Shown: positions 35,337 through 44,201 of the stretch, one piece after another | How the letters are laid out: every line of letters begins with the position of its first letter | How positions within the stretch are numbered: the stretch's first letter is position 1 | From: an uncultured Clostridia bacterium | Lineage (GTDB): Bacteria; Bacillota; Clostridia; TANB77; CAG-508 | Reading direction: 5' to 3' | NCBI GenBank assembly: GCA_934141555.1 | Contig: CAKPCK010000008.1 | Coordinates: forward strand, 1-59,987 | Length of the DNA stretch: 59,987 nt | Notes under the pieces: model-generated | Database searches by the model: none | What the model saw: the letters and a program-made list of their open reading frames with translations, nothing else | What the model was told of the DNA's origin: nothing | Position numbers and translations under genes: made by a program

Positions 35337-36386
35337 ATGGATACATACGAAGGAGAAAAAGATAAGAGAGATATATGCTATGGAATAATTAATTATATAA
35401 AGAGATCTAATGGAAGAGATCATGAATTTAAAAATACAAAATTACTTTGTGAAATGATTGATAAATTATCATCTCCTCAATCTATAAAAGAAGTTACTGA
35501 ATATGCTTCAAAGCATAAAGTAGAATTAAATTATGGTAAGAGATGGAAGGAAGCACAAAATGAGGCTACAGATCCTTATTTATTGCATTATATAGCCAGA
35601 GGGGAAGGTAATTCAGTAATTGAAATTCAAGATACTAAAGAAAAAAAGATTGAATTAGAAAGAAGAATAGAAATATTGAAACCGATGGTAGAACACTTAA
35701 GCGTATTAAATGATGCTTCATTAACTGAAAGTGATTTTAAAAATATTGTGGAAATGTCAATATATAGAAAAGGTGCTAAAGCAATTTTACCTGGAAATGG
35801 TATGTTTATATCTAGAGCAATGTGTGAAGATATAAATAATAGAATAAGAACTAAAGATGGAAAATACCAAGAAGGTGCTAGAGAAACTGGATATATAAGA
35901 GATTATGAGTTGAGACAAAGAGATATTAATGATTTCTTACAAACTATAGGTGAAGGTGGATATTCTGATTCACAATTAGAAAAAATGATAGGATATGTGC
36001 AAAAATTGTATCCTGATAATCTAATGAATGTAGCAGCAGTAGCAAGGGGACTTTCTCCAGAAAAAAAAGAAGAGTTTTTGAAAAAACATAAAGATGAGTT
36101 AATTCCACAATGTAAGGCAAGAATATTGTGTGGAAGATATATAAGAGATTTTTTAATAGAAAAGGGTAAAACAAATGAAAAAGTACAAGGAGCTTTAGAA
36201 CAAAATGCAGAGTCTCAAAGTGAAAAAATAGTCCCAAAAGCTATAAAAACACAAGGAGTAGGTGTAATGAACTTTTTTAGAAGATTTATTCCTGCTAAAA
36301 TTATATCTAAAGAGAGTGTGCAAAATGCAGGGATTGTTTCAAAAGAGATACCCGAAAATATACAAGATATAGGAGAGGAAAAATAA
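35337..36386 (+). CDS. Hypothetical protein, first gene of a second unknown cassette
   Basis: 349 aa from the ATG at 35337, eight bases after GGAGG. The protein is charged and mainly helical, with no signal peptide, and has segments such as NYGKRWKEAQNEATDPYLLHYI and ARILCGRYIRDFL. Near the C-terminus a short amphipathic hydrophobic stretch (VMNFFRRFIPAKI) precedes a polar tail, like the tails of its partner and of the 7241 product. It has a consensus promoter and is followed 1 bp later by the 36388 gene. No family is recognised. Confidence 0.6.
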   Translation: MDTYEGEKDKRDICYGIINYIKRSNGRDHEFKNTKLLCEMIDKLSSPQSIKEVTEYASKHKVELNYGKRWKEAQNEATDPYLLHYIARGEGNSVIEIQDTKEKKIELERRIEILKPMVEHLSVLNDASLTESDFKNIVEMSIYRKGAKAILPGNGMFISRAMCEDINNRIRTKDGKYQEGARETGYIRDYELRQRDINDFLQTIGEGGYSDSQLEKMIGYVQKLYPDNLMNVAAVARGLSPEKKEEFLKKHKDELIPQCKARILCGRYIRDFLIEKGKTNEKVQGALEQNAESQSEKIVPKAIKTQGVGVMNFFRRFIPAKIISKESVQNAGIVSKEIPENIQDIGEEK

Positions 36387-36387
36387 A

Positions 36388-36828
36388 ATGAGTGAAACAA
36401 ATGATGGAATGATATATTCTGAATTATATGAACTTATAGAACTTTTAGACGGTAATGATAGGAGTAAGATTCCTGATGATATAATAAAGAATATTGAAGA
36501 TAATAGAGATAAAAAATATACAAAAAAGTATATATCTTATGATACTATTAATGAAAATGATGTAAATGAAAAAACGATAACTTTATTTACTAAATTATTT
36601 TTAGATTATATAGCAACAGAAACTGAGAAAAATGAAATTTATGAGATATTGAATGAAAACGATAAAAAAATAAGTGAAAAATATAGTATAGAGAATGTAT
36701 TTAAAAAGCGTAAAGAAAGGAATACAAGTGAAGAAATTGTAACCTCTACAGCACTTGTTGAAGTGAAAGAATCAAAATTGAGAATGATTTGGAATAAGAT
36801 ATTAGCTTTTTTTAAAAAAGATAAATAG
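36388..36828 (+). CDS. Hypothetical protein, paralogue of the 7241 gene
   Basis: A 146-aa acidic, helical protein. It matches the 7241-7675 product over its length: LYELIELLD near the start, IPDDIIKNIEDNRDKKY, a middle IATETEKNEIYEIL stretch, EKYSIENVFKKRK, and an amphipathic basic tail MIWNKILAFFKK. Two copies in one 60-kb window, each behind a different larger gene and its own strong promoter, suggest an expanding lineage-specific family. The function is unknown. The ribosome site is GGAGAGG. Confidence 0.6.
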   Translation: MSETNDGMIYSELYELIELLDGNDRSKIPDDIIKNIEDNRDKKYTKKYISYDTINENDVNEKTITLFTKLFLDYIATETEKNEIYEILNENDKKISEKYSIENVFKKRKERNTSEEIVTSTALVEVKESKLRMIWNKILAFFKKDK

Positions 36829-36842
36829 AGTATGTAAAATAT

Positions 36843-36918
36843 AAGAAAATATTATAGTTAGCATAAATATATAATGCCTGAAACTATTGATTTTCAAGAA
36901 TCAAAGCCTCATAATAAA
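36843..36918 (+). repeat. Left copy of an imperfect direct repeat of about 76 bp
   Basis: This segment and 37487-37563 align over their whole length, both starting AAGAAAATATTATA and ending ATAATAAA, with a few substitutions and one or two small gaps. They bracket the foreign-looking gene at 36953. Confidence 0.7.
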
Positions 36919-36948
36919 GGATGCTCCTTTGCGGAGCATCCTCTTTTA
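36919..36948. terminator. GC-rich bidirectional terminator hairpin
   Basis: GGATGCTCC (36919-36927) pairs perfectly with GGAGCATCC (36933-36941), with T-rich sequence on both sides. Its high GC stands out from the region and it lies 5 bp after the stop of the 36953 gene, so it may have arrived with that gene. Confidence 0.85.
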
Positions 36949-36952
36949 AACT

Positions 36953-37378
36953 TTAATTGTTACCAAAAATGGCATCCCAAAGCTCGTCGCCCAAAATACC
37001 TTTGATGAAATTCTCATGCATTTCTTTTAATTTTGCAGAATCTTCTTCATGTTTTTTGAATTCGGGAATTTCGAAATCGATTACGTGTTTTTCAATTTTC
37101 TCGACCTTCTTTGCATGCAACTTCATAGAATAATAAAGCCGATACTTTCCAAAATCCTTAGAAGACCGTGCGATACCATATTTGTGTTCAAGACACATAT
37201 CAATTGCAGATTCGAGTTCAGGCGAATTGAAATTGAAATTATCCTTAACACCAACAAGGACATATCCATTGTTTTTAATAATCCAAGTTGCAATTTCTTT
37301 GGCGTGGTTTTCGACTAATTCTTTCCGCTCGGTGTGGCTGAGAGAAGAGAAATAGGCGGCCAGGTTGTGCATCATCAT
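36953..37378 (-). CDS. Hypothetical cytoplasmic protein, foreign base composition
   Basis: A 141-aa protein beginning MMMHNLAAYFSSLSHTERKEL, helical, Lys/Glu/His-rich, with no signal peptide or membrane segment. Codon use is clearly different from adjacent genes, with C- and G-ending codons common (GCC, CTC and TTC on the coding strand). A GAGAGG site lies 8 bases before the first of three consecutive ATG codons. It is a lone gene on the opposite strand to its neighbours, with a GC-rich terminator, and sits between imperfect direct repeats. No family is recognised. Confidence 0.65.
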   Translation of the reverse strand: MMMHNLAAYFSSLSHTERKELVENHAKEIATWIIKNNGYVLVGVKDNFNFNSPELESAIDMCLEHKYGIARSSKDFGKYRLYYSMKLHAKKVEKIEKHVIDFEIPEFKKHEEDSAKLKEMHENFIKGILGDELWDAIFGNN

Positions 37379-37486
37379 AAGATATACCTCTCATATTATG
37401 AAAATTATGAAGCGGATTGGCTTCATTCGGGTATTTATTATAACATAGAAGTTTCTTAATTTCAATAAATTTAGCAAAAATAATAC

Positions 37487-37563
37487 AAGAAAATATTATA
37501 TTAACATAAATATATATAATAGATAAAACTACTGATTTTCAAAAACAAAAGTCTTATAATAAA
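37487..37563 (+). repeat. Right copy of the imperfect direct repeat
   Basis: It pairs with 36843-36918. The shared core includes CATAAATATATA, AAACTA-TGATTTTCAA and ATAATAAA. Both copies contain a small TTGATT-like or TGATTTTCAA half-palindrome. Confidence 0.7.
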
Positions 37564-37589
37564 TAATGAAATTTATATAGAAAAAACAC

Positions 37590-37648
37590 AAATAACCGAA
37601 AAAAATATCTATAAATAACCGAAAAAATTTGCATCAAATAACCGAAAA
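37590..37648 (+). promoter_or_regulatory. Three iterons AAATAACCGAAAA at 23-bp period
   Basis: Identical 13-bp copies begin at 37590, 37613 and 37636. The spacing of exactly 23 bp puts them on the same face of the helix at roughly two turns. The last ends 2 bp before a -35 box. This is the arrangement of an upstream activator or repressor binding array, and only three short copies exist, so it is not a CRISPR. Confidence 0.7.
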
Positions 37649-37650
37649 CA

Positions 37651-37679
37651 TTGAAACCATATAAAAAATATGATATAAT
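37651..37679 (+). promoter_or_regulatory. Promoter of the DUF4143 ATPase gene
   Basis: TTGAAA (37651-37656), a 17-bp spacer and TATAAT (37674-37679). A TTAGTTA/TAACTAA hairpin (37688-37710) lies in the leader. Confidence 0.85.
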
Positions 37680-37744
37680 TAAAAAAATTAGTTAAATATT
37701 TGGTAACTAATTTTATATTGGAAAAGATAGGAATGAGAGTAAAA

Positions 37745-39019
37745 ATGAAAAAATATATAAAGAGAATTGCAGATTCGATATTAGAAAAAAAATTAAAAGG
37801 AAAAGGAGCAGTGTTAATTCAAGGTCCAAAATGGTGTGGAAAAACTACAACAGCAGAACAAATTTCAAATAGTATATTGTATATGGCAAAGCCAGAAGAT
37901 AAAGAACAAAATTTAACATTAGCAGATATAAACCCAAGTTTATTATTAAATGGAAATACGCCAAGATTAATTGATGAATGGCAAATTGCTCCTAAATTAT
38001 GGGATGCAGTAAGGTTTGAAATTGATCATAGAAATTTAGAAGGGCAATTTATATTAACAGGTTCGGCAGTACCTGTCAATATGGATGAAGTAACACATAC
38101 TGGAACAGGGAGATTTGCATGGTTACTAATGAGGCCAATGAGTTTATATGAATCAGGAGAGTCAAATGGGAATATAAGTTTAGAGATGTTATTTCAAAAA
38201 AATGATAATATTACAGGAATTAATAATTTGAGTTTACAAGACATTGCATATTTGTGTTGTAGAGGAGGATGGCCAAGAAGTACTTTTATGGATAAAGATA
38301 TTGCACTAGAGCAAGCTTTTGACTATTATGATGCAATAGTACAATCAGATATTTCGAGAGTAGATAATGTAAACAGAAATCCTGAAAGAGCAAAAAAATT
38401 AATGAGAGCATATGCAAGAAACTTAGGAAGTCAAGTATCTAATGAGACATTAAAAAATGATATGATTATAAATGATTCATTTTCTTTGGATACAGATACT
38501 GTACTTTCATATATTAATGCATTAAAGAAAATTTTTGTGGTTGAAGAAGCACCAGCTTGGAATCCTAATTTAAGAAGTAAAACTGCTATAAGAACAGCGG
38601 ACACAAGATATTTTATAGATTCATCAATTGCTACAGCAGCATTAGGATTAGGTCCAAATGATTTAATAGGAGATTTGAATACATTTGGATTAATATTTGA
38701 AACATTATGTATTAGAGATTTAAGAATATATGCAGAAAGTATAAATGGAAGTGTATACCATTATAGAGATGCAAATGATTTAGAATGTGATGCAGTAATT
38801 CATTTAAGAAACGGCTTATATGGATTAATAGAAATTAAATTAGGTGGAGATAAATTAATAAATGAAGGTGCGGAAAACTTGAAAAAAATGTATTCAAAAA
38901 TTGATATAACCAAAATGAAAAATCCATCATTTTTAATGGTATTAACAGCGACAGGAAATTATGCATATAAAAGAGATGATGGAGTTTATGTAGTACCAAT
39001 TGGATGTTTGAAAAATTAG
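37745..39019 (+). CDS. AAA_14/DUF4143 ATP-binding protein
   Basis: About 424 aa from the ATG at 37745; in-frame TTG (37700) and ATG (37733) codons upstream are possible but less like the family, which begins MKKYI. The N-terminal AAA domain has the P-loop QGPKWCGKTTTAEQI and Walker B-like PRLIDEWQIAPKLW, then LTGSAVP. The C-terminal DUF4143 domain contains DANDLECDAVIHLRNGLYGLIEIKLGG, an acid-rich D-E-K pattern like that of PD-(D/E)XK nucleases. Such proteins are numerous in gut bacteria, poorly understood and sometimes suspected of defence or toxin-antitoxin roles. Regulation through the three upstream iterons is likely. Confidence 0.85.
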   Translation: MKKYIKRIADSILEKKLKGKGAVLIQGPKWCGKTTTAEQISNSILYMAKPEDKEQNLTLADINPSLLLNGNTPRLIDEWQIAPKLWDAVRFEIDHRNLEGQFILTGSAVPVNMDEVTHTGTGRFAWLLMRPMSLYESGESNGNISLEMLFQKNDNITGINNLSLQDIAYLCCRGGWPRSTFMDKDIALEQAFDYYDAIVQSDISRVDNVNRNPERAKKLMRAYARNLGSQVSNETLKNDMIINDSFSLDTDTVLSYINALKKIFVVEEAPAWNPNLRSKTAIRTADTRYFIDSSIATAALGLGPNDLIGDLNTFGLIFETLCIRDLRIYAESINGSVYHYRDANDLECDAVIHLRNGLYGLIEIKLGGDKLINEGAENLKKMYSKIDITKMKNPSFLMVLTATGNYAYKRDDGVYVVPIGCLKN

Positions 39020-39025
39020 ATTATA

Positions 39026-39056
39026 GATAAGAGCAAAATTTGTTCTTATCTTTTTT
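39026..39056 (+). terminator. Terminator after the DUF4143 gene
   Basis: GATAAGA and CAAA (39026-39037) pair with TTTG and TCTTATC (39039-39050) with one G-T pair, followed by six T. Confidence 0.8.
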
Positions 39057-39147
39057 GCAAAAATTTATTTCAAAATTCAATTGCAAATAAACACAAAATA
39101 TGATAGCATAGAGCAAGACGAAAAGAGAGAAAAAGAAGGTGAAAAAA

Positions 39148-42100
39148 GTGCCAGAAGCAGAGCAAAAACATAAAAGCAGAAAAATAGGAGATTTATTTAG
39201 TGATTATAAAACAAATAGTAATATAGAAGATGCAGAAATAGCAAGAATGAATTTACTAAAAAAGATAAACACATTAGAAATAGAAATGCAAGCAAAAGAA
39301 TACATAGAAATAAAAGAAATATGGTACTTTGAAAAATTCTTAAGACAAAGATTTCAATTTGAGCAAGTGCATATAAAAATAAAATATGCAGAAGGAGTAA
39401 GAAAAAAGCCAATAGCAGATGAGTGGGAAAATATAGTATGTTTAATGGCACATAAATATCCTTTAATGAAACCATTATTATTATTAAAAAGTCAAATTGA
39501 AGTAACAGAAAATCAAATAAATGTATATATGAAAATACAAGGTGCAGATTTTCTAAAAGCAAGAAAATTAGATAGAGAACTAGAAAGTGTAATAGAAAAC
39601 ATATTCGGAAAGAAATATATAATAAATATAGAAGAAAGAATAAATGCAGAAGAAGTATTAAAACAAAAAGAAAAAGCAAAACAAGTACAACAAAAAGCAA
39701 TAGAAAATGTAATGAGAGAAGCAATGGAAGCACAAAGAATGGCAGCAGAAAAACAAGCACAAAATAGTGGAGAAAATATGCAAAATAATCATCAACAACA
39801 GAGTCATCAAAATCCATCAGCACAAAATTATGAACAATATCCAGCAAGTGAAATGCCACCAATACCAGAAGGTGTATATAATGATGCAGATTATGCAATG
39901 CCAACAGATGCAGATATGGGATATATACCAGAAATGCCAGAAAATGAAGAACCTTCAAATATAATCTTTGGTAAGCCATCAAGAGCAAAAGAAACACTAT
40001 TCAAAATAAAAGATATAACATCAAATGATAGTAGAGTAACAATTGAAGGAAGAATAGTAAGTTGTGAATGTAAAGAAACAAAAACAGGAAAAGGAATGTT
40101 AATCTTTGAAATATATGATGGAACAGGAATAATGAATTGTAAAGCATTTGCAAAAGATATAACAGAAGGAAATGAAGTATCAGAAAAAATCCAATCTGCA
40201 AAAGCAATAAAAGTAACAGGAAAATCAGGAATGGATGCTTATGCTGGTGATTTAACAGTAATGGCAAATATCATAATAGAAATTTCAGATGAAGGAATGC
40301 CACAATTACCAGAAGAAGACACAAGTTCACCATTAATATTAGGAAACTCAATGAATATATCAGATCCATTAGTAAAAATAACAGACTTAAATGCAGAATC
40401 TGGAAATGTATGTATAGATGGTGAAATACTTGGAATGGAAGACAAAGAAACAAAAACAGGAAAAGTAATATTAAGTATAAATATATATGATGGAACAAGT
40501 ACAATGACATGTAAAGCATTCTTACCAGGAAAAAATGCAAAAAACATTGTAAAAAGATTAGGAAAAACAAAAGCAGTAAAATTAGCAGGAAGAGCGCAAA
40601 TGGATGCTTTTTCAAATGAATTAACAATAATGGCAAATACAATAGTTGAATCAACTCCATTACCAAAAACAACAAGAGAAGATAAAGCAGAAGTAAAAAG
40701 AGTAGAATTACACATGCACACCAAAATGAGTGCAATGGATGCAATGACATCAGCAACAGACTTAATAAAAAGAGCAATGAGCTGGGGAATGAAATCAATA
40801 GCAATAACAGACCATGGAGTAGTACAAGCATTTCCAGAAGCATATCACTTATTGGGAAGAGATAACCCAGACATGAAAGTAATCTATGGTGTAGAAGCAT
40901 ATTTAGTACCAGATAAAGAAAAATCAGTAAAAAATCCAAGAGGACAAGTACTAGATGATGCAACATATTGTGTATTAGACTTAGAAACAACAGGAATTTC
41001 AATAACAACAGAAAAAATTACAGAAGTTGGAATAATGAAAGTAAAAAATGGTGAAGTAATAGATGAATTTGAGATATTTGTAAATCCAGAAAAGCCAATA
41101 CCACAAAGAGTTGTAGAAGTTACAAATATAACAGATGAAATGGTAAAAGATGCAGAAACAATAGATAAAGTATTTCCAAAAATCTTAGAATTTGTAGGAG
41201 ATTCAATAATAGTTGCACATAATGCAAGTTTTGATGTTGGATTTTTAAAACACAATGCAAAATTGCTAGGATATGAATTTAATAATACATATATAGATAC
41301 ATTACCACTTGCAAAAGATTTATTCCCAGATTTGAAAAAATATAAATTAGGAAAAATTGCAGATAGTTTAGGAATTGAAGTAGATGTAGCACATAGAGCT
41401 TTAGCAGATGTTGATACAACTGTAAAAGTATTTAATGTAATGTTGAAAAAACTAAAAGACAAAGGAATAAATACAGTTGACGAGATAGATTCAGCAACAA
41501 AAGATCCAGAAGCTCAAAAAGAAGAATTTAAAAAGCAAAGATCATATCATGCAATAATATTAGCTAAAAATTATGTAGGATTAAGAAACCTATATAAATT
41601 AGTATCAATTTCACATTTACACTATTTTTATAAAAATCCAAGAATATTAAAAAGTATATATAAAAAATATTCAGAAGGATTAATATTAGGAAGTGCCTGT
41701 GAAGCGGGAGAATTATATCAAGCAATAGAATTAGGAAAATCTGATGAAGAAATAGAAAATATTGCAAGAGATTATGACTATTTAGAAATTCAACCAATAG
41801 GAAATAATGAATTCTTAGTAAGAAATGGTGTTGTACCAGATAGAGAATATTTAAAAGATATAAATCGTAAGATTGTAGAATTAGGAGAAAAACTAGGAAA
41901 GCTAGTAGTAGCAACATGTGATGTTCATTTTATGGATCCACAAGATGAGATTTATAGAAGAATATTAGAAGCAGGACAAGGATATAAAGATGCAGATGAA
42001 CAAGCACCTTTATATTTAAGAACAACAGAAGAAATGCTTAAAGAATTTGAATATTTAGGTGAAGAAAAAGCTTATGAAGTTGTAGTAACAAATACAAATA

Positions 42101-44040
42101 AAGTATCAGATATGTGTGATAGAATAGACCCAATATCACCAGAAAAATGTCCACCACATATCCCAGGATGTGAGGAAGATATCAAAAATATTGCATATAA
42201 AAAAGCACATGAATTATATGGTGATCCATTGCCAGAAATAGTTCAAACAAGATTAGATAAAGAATTAAACTCTATTATAAGCAATGGATATTCAGTAATG
42301 TATATTATTGCACAAAGACTAGTATGGAAATCAAATGAAGATGGATATATAGTAGGTTCAAGAGGATCAGTAGGATCATCACTTGTAGCATTTATGACAG
42401 GTATAACAGAAGTAAACTCATTACAGCCACATTATAGATGCCCAAAATGTAAATATTCAGAATTTGATGATTATGGAGTTGGAAATGGATTTGACTTACC
42501 AGATAAAGATTGTCCAAAATGTGGTACAAAAATGGCCAAAGATGGAATGGATATACCATTTGAAACATTCCTTGGATTTAATGGAGATAAAGAGCCAGAT
42601 ATAGACTTAAACTTTTCTGGAGAATATCAAGCAAAAGCACATAAATATACAGAAGTAATATTTGGAAAAGGAACAACATTTAAAGCAGGTACAGTTGGTA
42701 CAGTTGCTGAACAAACAGCATTTGGATATGTAAAAAAATATTATGAAGAAAGAAATATACCAATAAATAAAGCAGAAATAGCAAGAATATCAGTAGGATG
42801 TCAAGGAATAAAAAGAACAACAGGACAACATCCAGGAGGAATTATAGTAGTTCCAAAAGGAAGAGAAATATACGAATTTACACCAGTACAACATCCAGCA
42901 GATGACCCAAATTCAGATATAATAACAACACACTTTGATTATCACTCAATAGATGGAAACTTGTTAAAACTTGATATACTAGGACACGATGATCCGACGG
43001 TAATACGTATGCTTCAAGATATAACAGGAGTAGCACCAACAGATGTACCATTAGATGATAAAGAAACAATGTCAATCTTTTCATCAACAAAAGCATTAGG
43101 TGTAACACCAGAACAAATACATTCAGAAGTAGGAACTTATGGAATACCTGAATATGGTACAAAATTTGCTAGAGGAATGCTTTTAGATACACACCCAACA
43201 ACATTTGATGAATTAATAAGAATATCTGGACTATCACATGGTACAGATGTATGGTTAGGAAATGCACAATCATTAATAGAACAAGGAATTGTAACATTAC
43301 AACAAGCAATATGTTGTCGTGATGATATAATGATATATTTAATGAAAAAAGGGCTTCCACCAGATAAATCATTCAAAATAATGGAAGCTGTTCGTAAAGG
43401 TAAAGTTGCAAAAGGAAAAGAACCAAAATGGAAAGATGAATATATACCTTTAATGTTAGAACATGATGTTCCAGAATGGTATATAAAATCTTGTGAAAAA
43501 ATAAAATACATGTTTCCTAAAGCACATGCGGCAGCTTATGTAACAAACGCATTTAGAATTGCATGGTTTAAAGTTCATATTCCATTAGCATATTATGCAG
43601 CATTTTTTACAATAAGAGCAAAAGCTTTTGATGCAGAAGTTATGATTAATGGAAAAGAAAAAGTAAAAAATAAAATGAAAGAAATTGAAATGATGGGAAA
43701 TAATGCTACTCCAAAAGACAAGGATATGTATGATGATTTGGAACTAGTATTAGAGATGTATGAAAGAGGACTTAGATTTTTACCAATTGATTTATATAAA
43801 TCACATGCTACAAAATTCCAAGTTGAAGGAGATTCATTAAGACCACCGTTAAATAGTATAGCAGGATTAGGAAATGTTGCAGCAGAAGGAATTATGAAAG
43901 CTAGACAGGAAGAAAAATTTATGTCTATAGATGATTTGAAAATTCGTTCAAAAGTTGGTGATTCTGTTACAGAATTGTTGAGACAATTTGGTTGCCTTGA
44001 GGGAATGAGTCAAAGTAATCAATTGAGTTTGTTTGGATAA
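39148..44040 (+). CDS. polC: DNA polymerase III alpha subunit, PolC type
   Basis: The main replicative polymerase of low-GC Gram-positives, about 1630 aa. I choose the GTG at 39148 because AGAAGG lies 8 bases upstream; a GTG at 39139 overlaps that site. Order: N-terminal domain (to about 180), a Gln/Asn-rich linker (about 190-265), two consecutive OB folds (about 275-395 and 400-510), PHP (VELHMHTKMSAMD, about 515), a DnaQ-like proofreading exonuclease inserted in it (YCVLDLETTGISI, about 610), a zinc-binding CPKC and CPKC pair and the catalytic PDIDLNFSGEYQ. It then has helix-hairpin-helix and C-terminal elements. B. subtilis PolC is about 1440 aa with one OB fold. The extra length here is mainly the second OB fold and the linker. 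Confidence 0.95.
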   Translation: MPEAEQKHKSRKIGDLFSDYKTNSNIEDAEIARMNLLKKINTLEIEMQAKEYIEIKEIWYFEKFLRQRFQFEQVHIKIKYAEGVRKKPIADEWENIVCLMAHKYPLMKPLLLLKSQIEVTENQINVYMKIQGADFLKARKLDRELESVIENIFGKKYIINIEERINAEEVLKQKEKAKQVQQKAIENVMREAMEAQRMAAEKQAQNSGENMQNNHQQQSHQNPSAQNYEQYPASEMPPIPEGVYNDADYAMPTDADMGYIPEMPENEEPSNIIFGKPSRAKETLFKIKDITSNDSRVTIEGRIVSCECKETKTGKGMLIFEIYDGTGIMNCKAFAKDITEGNEVSEKIQSAKAIKVTGKSGMDAYAGDLTVMANIIIEISDEGMPQLPEEDTSSPLILGNSMNISDPLVKITDLNAESGNVCIDGEILGMEDKETKTGKVILSINIYDGTSTMTCKAFLPGKNAKNIVKRLGKTKAVKLAGRAQMDAFSNELTIMANTIVESTPLPKTTREDKAEVKRVELHMHTKMSAMDAMTSATDLIKRAMSWGMKSIAITDHGVVQAFPEAYHLLGRDNPDMKVIYGVEAYLVPDKEKSVKNPRGQVLDDATYCVLDLETTGISITTEKITEVGIMKVKNGEVIDEFEIFVNPEKPIPQRVVEVTNITDEMVKDAETIDKVFPKILEFVGDSIIVAHNASFDVGFLKHNAKLLGYEFNNTYIDTLPLAKDLFPDLKKYKLGKIADSLGIEVDVAHRALADVDTTVKVFNVMLKKLKDKGINTVDEIDSATKDPEAQKEEFKKQRSYHAIILAKNYVGLRNLYKLVSISHLHYFYKNPRILKSIYKKYSEGLILGSACEAGELYQAIELGKSDEEIENIARDYDYLEIQPIGNNEFLVRNGVVPDREYLKDINRKIVELGEKLGKLVVATCDVHFMDPQDEIYRRILEAGQGYKDADEQAPLYLRTTEEMLKEFEYLGEEKAYEVVVTNTNKVSDMCDRIDPISPEKCPPHIPGCEEDIKNIAYKKAHELYGDPLPEIVQTRLDKELNSIISNGYSVMYIIAQRLVWKSNEDGYIVGSRGSVGSSLVAFMTGITEVNSLQPHYRCPKCKYSEFDDYGVGNGFDLPDKDCPKCGTKMAKDGMDIPFETFLGFNGDKEPDIDLNFSGEYQAKAHKYTEVIFGKGTTFKAGTVGTVAEQTAFGYVKKYYEERNIPINKAEIARISVGCQGIKRTTGQHPGGIIVVPKGREIYEFTPVQHPADDPNSDIITTHFDYHSIDGNLLKLDILGHDDPTVIRMLQDITGVAPTDVPLDDKETMSIFSSTKALGVTPEQIHSEVGTYGIPEYGTKFARGMLLDTHPTTFDELIRISGLSHGTDVWLGNAQSLIEQGIVTLQQAICCRDDIMIYLMKKGLPPDKSFKIMEAVRKGKVAKGKEPKWKDEYIPLMLEHDVPEWYIKSCEKIKYMFPKAHAAAYVTNAFRIAWFKVHIPLAYYAAFFTIRAKAFDAEVMINGKEKVKNKMKEIEMMGNNATPKDKDMYDDLELVLEMYERGLRFLPIDLYKSHATKFQVEGDSLRPPLNSIAGLGNVAAEGIMKARQEEKFMSIDDLKIRSKVGDSVTELLRQFGCLEGMSQSNQLSLFG

Positions 44041-44044
44041 AATG

Positions 44045-44078
44045 AAATACCTTGAAAGAAAATTCAGGGTATTTTATT
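44045..44078 (+). terminator. Terminator after polC
   Basis: A 12-bp stem with one G-T pair (44045-44056 with 44063-44074) and a T-rich tail. Confidence 0.85.
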
Positions 44079-44110
44079 TTTAAAAAACATAAACAAAAGT
44101 TTGCAAAATG

Positions 44111-44142
44111 TTGATTTTTTAGATAGTATGTGTTATACTATC
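44111..44142 (+). promoter_or_regulatory. Promoter with overlapping operator for the BRO-type gene
   Basis: TTGATT (44111-44116), a 17-bp spacer and TATACT (44134-44139). The perfect inverted repeat GATAGTAT / ATACTATC (44122-44129 with 44135-44142) covers the -10 box. A protein bound there would block transcription. Confidence 0.7.
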
Positions 44143-44201
44143 AAACATAGGAAATGAGAATAAATAGAGATGTATTATATTTATAAAGGAATGATGCCTG
44201 A

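Noticed and set aside
35337..36828. Toxin-antitoxin pair made of the 35337 and 36388 genes
   Set aside because: Close spacing fits, but neither protein shows a toxin or antitoxin fold I can name.
37590..37648. Possible CRISPR array
   Set aside because: Only three 13-bp copies with 10-bp gaps that lie at a promoter; repeats and spacers are far too short and there are no cas genes.
39197..41008. Long Leu/Phe-rich open frames on the minus strand inside polC
   Set aside because: They mirror A-rich coding sequence, have no ribosome sites and lie opposite a well-identified gene. Many similar shadows occur across the window.
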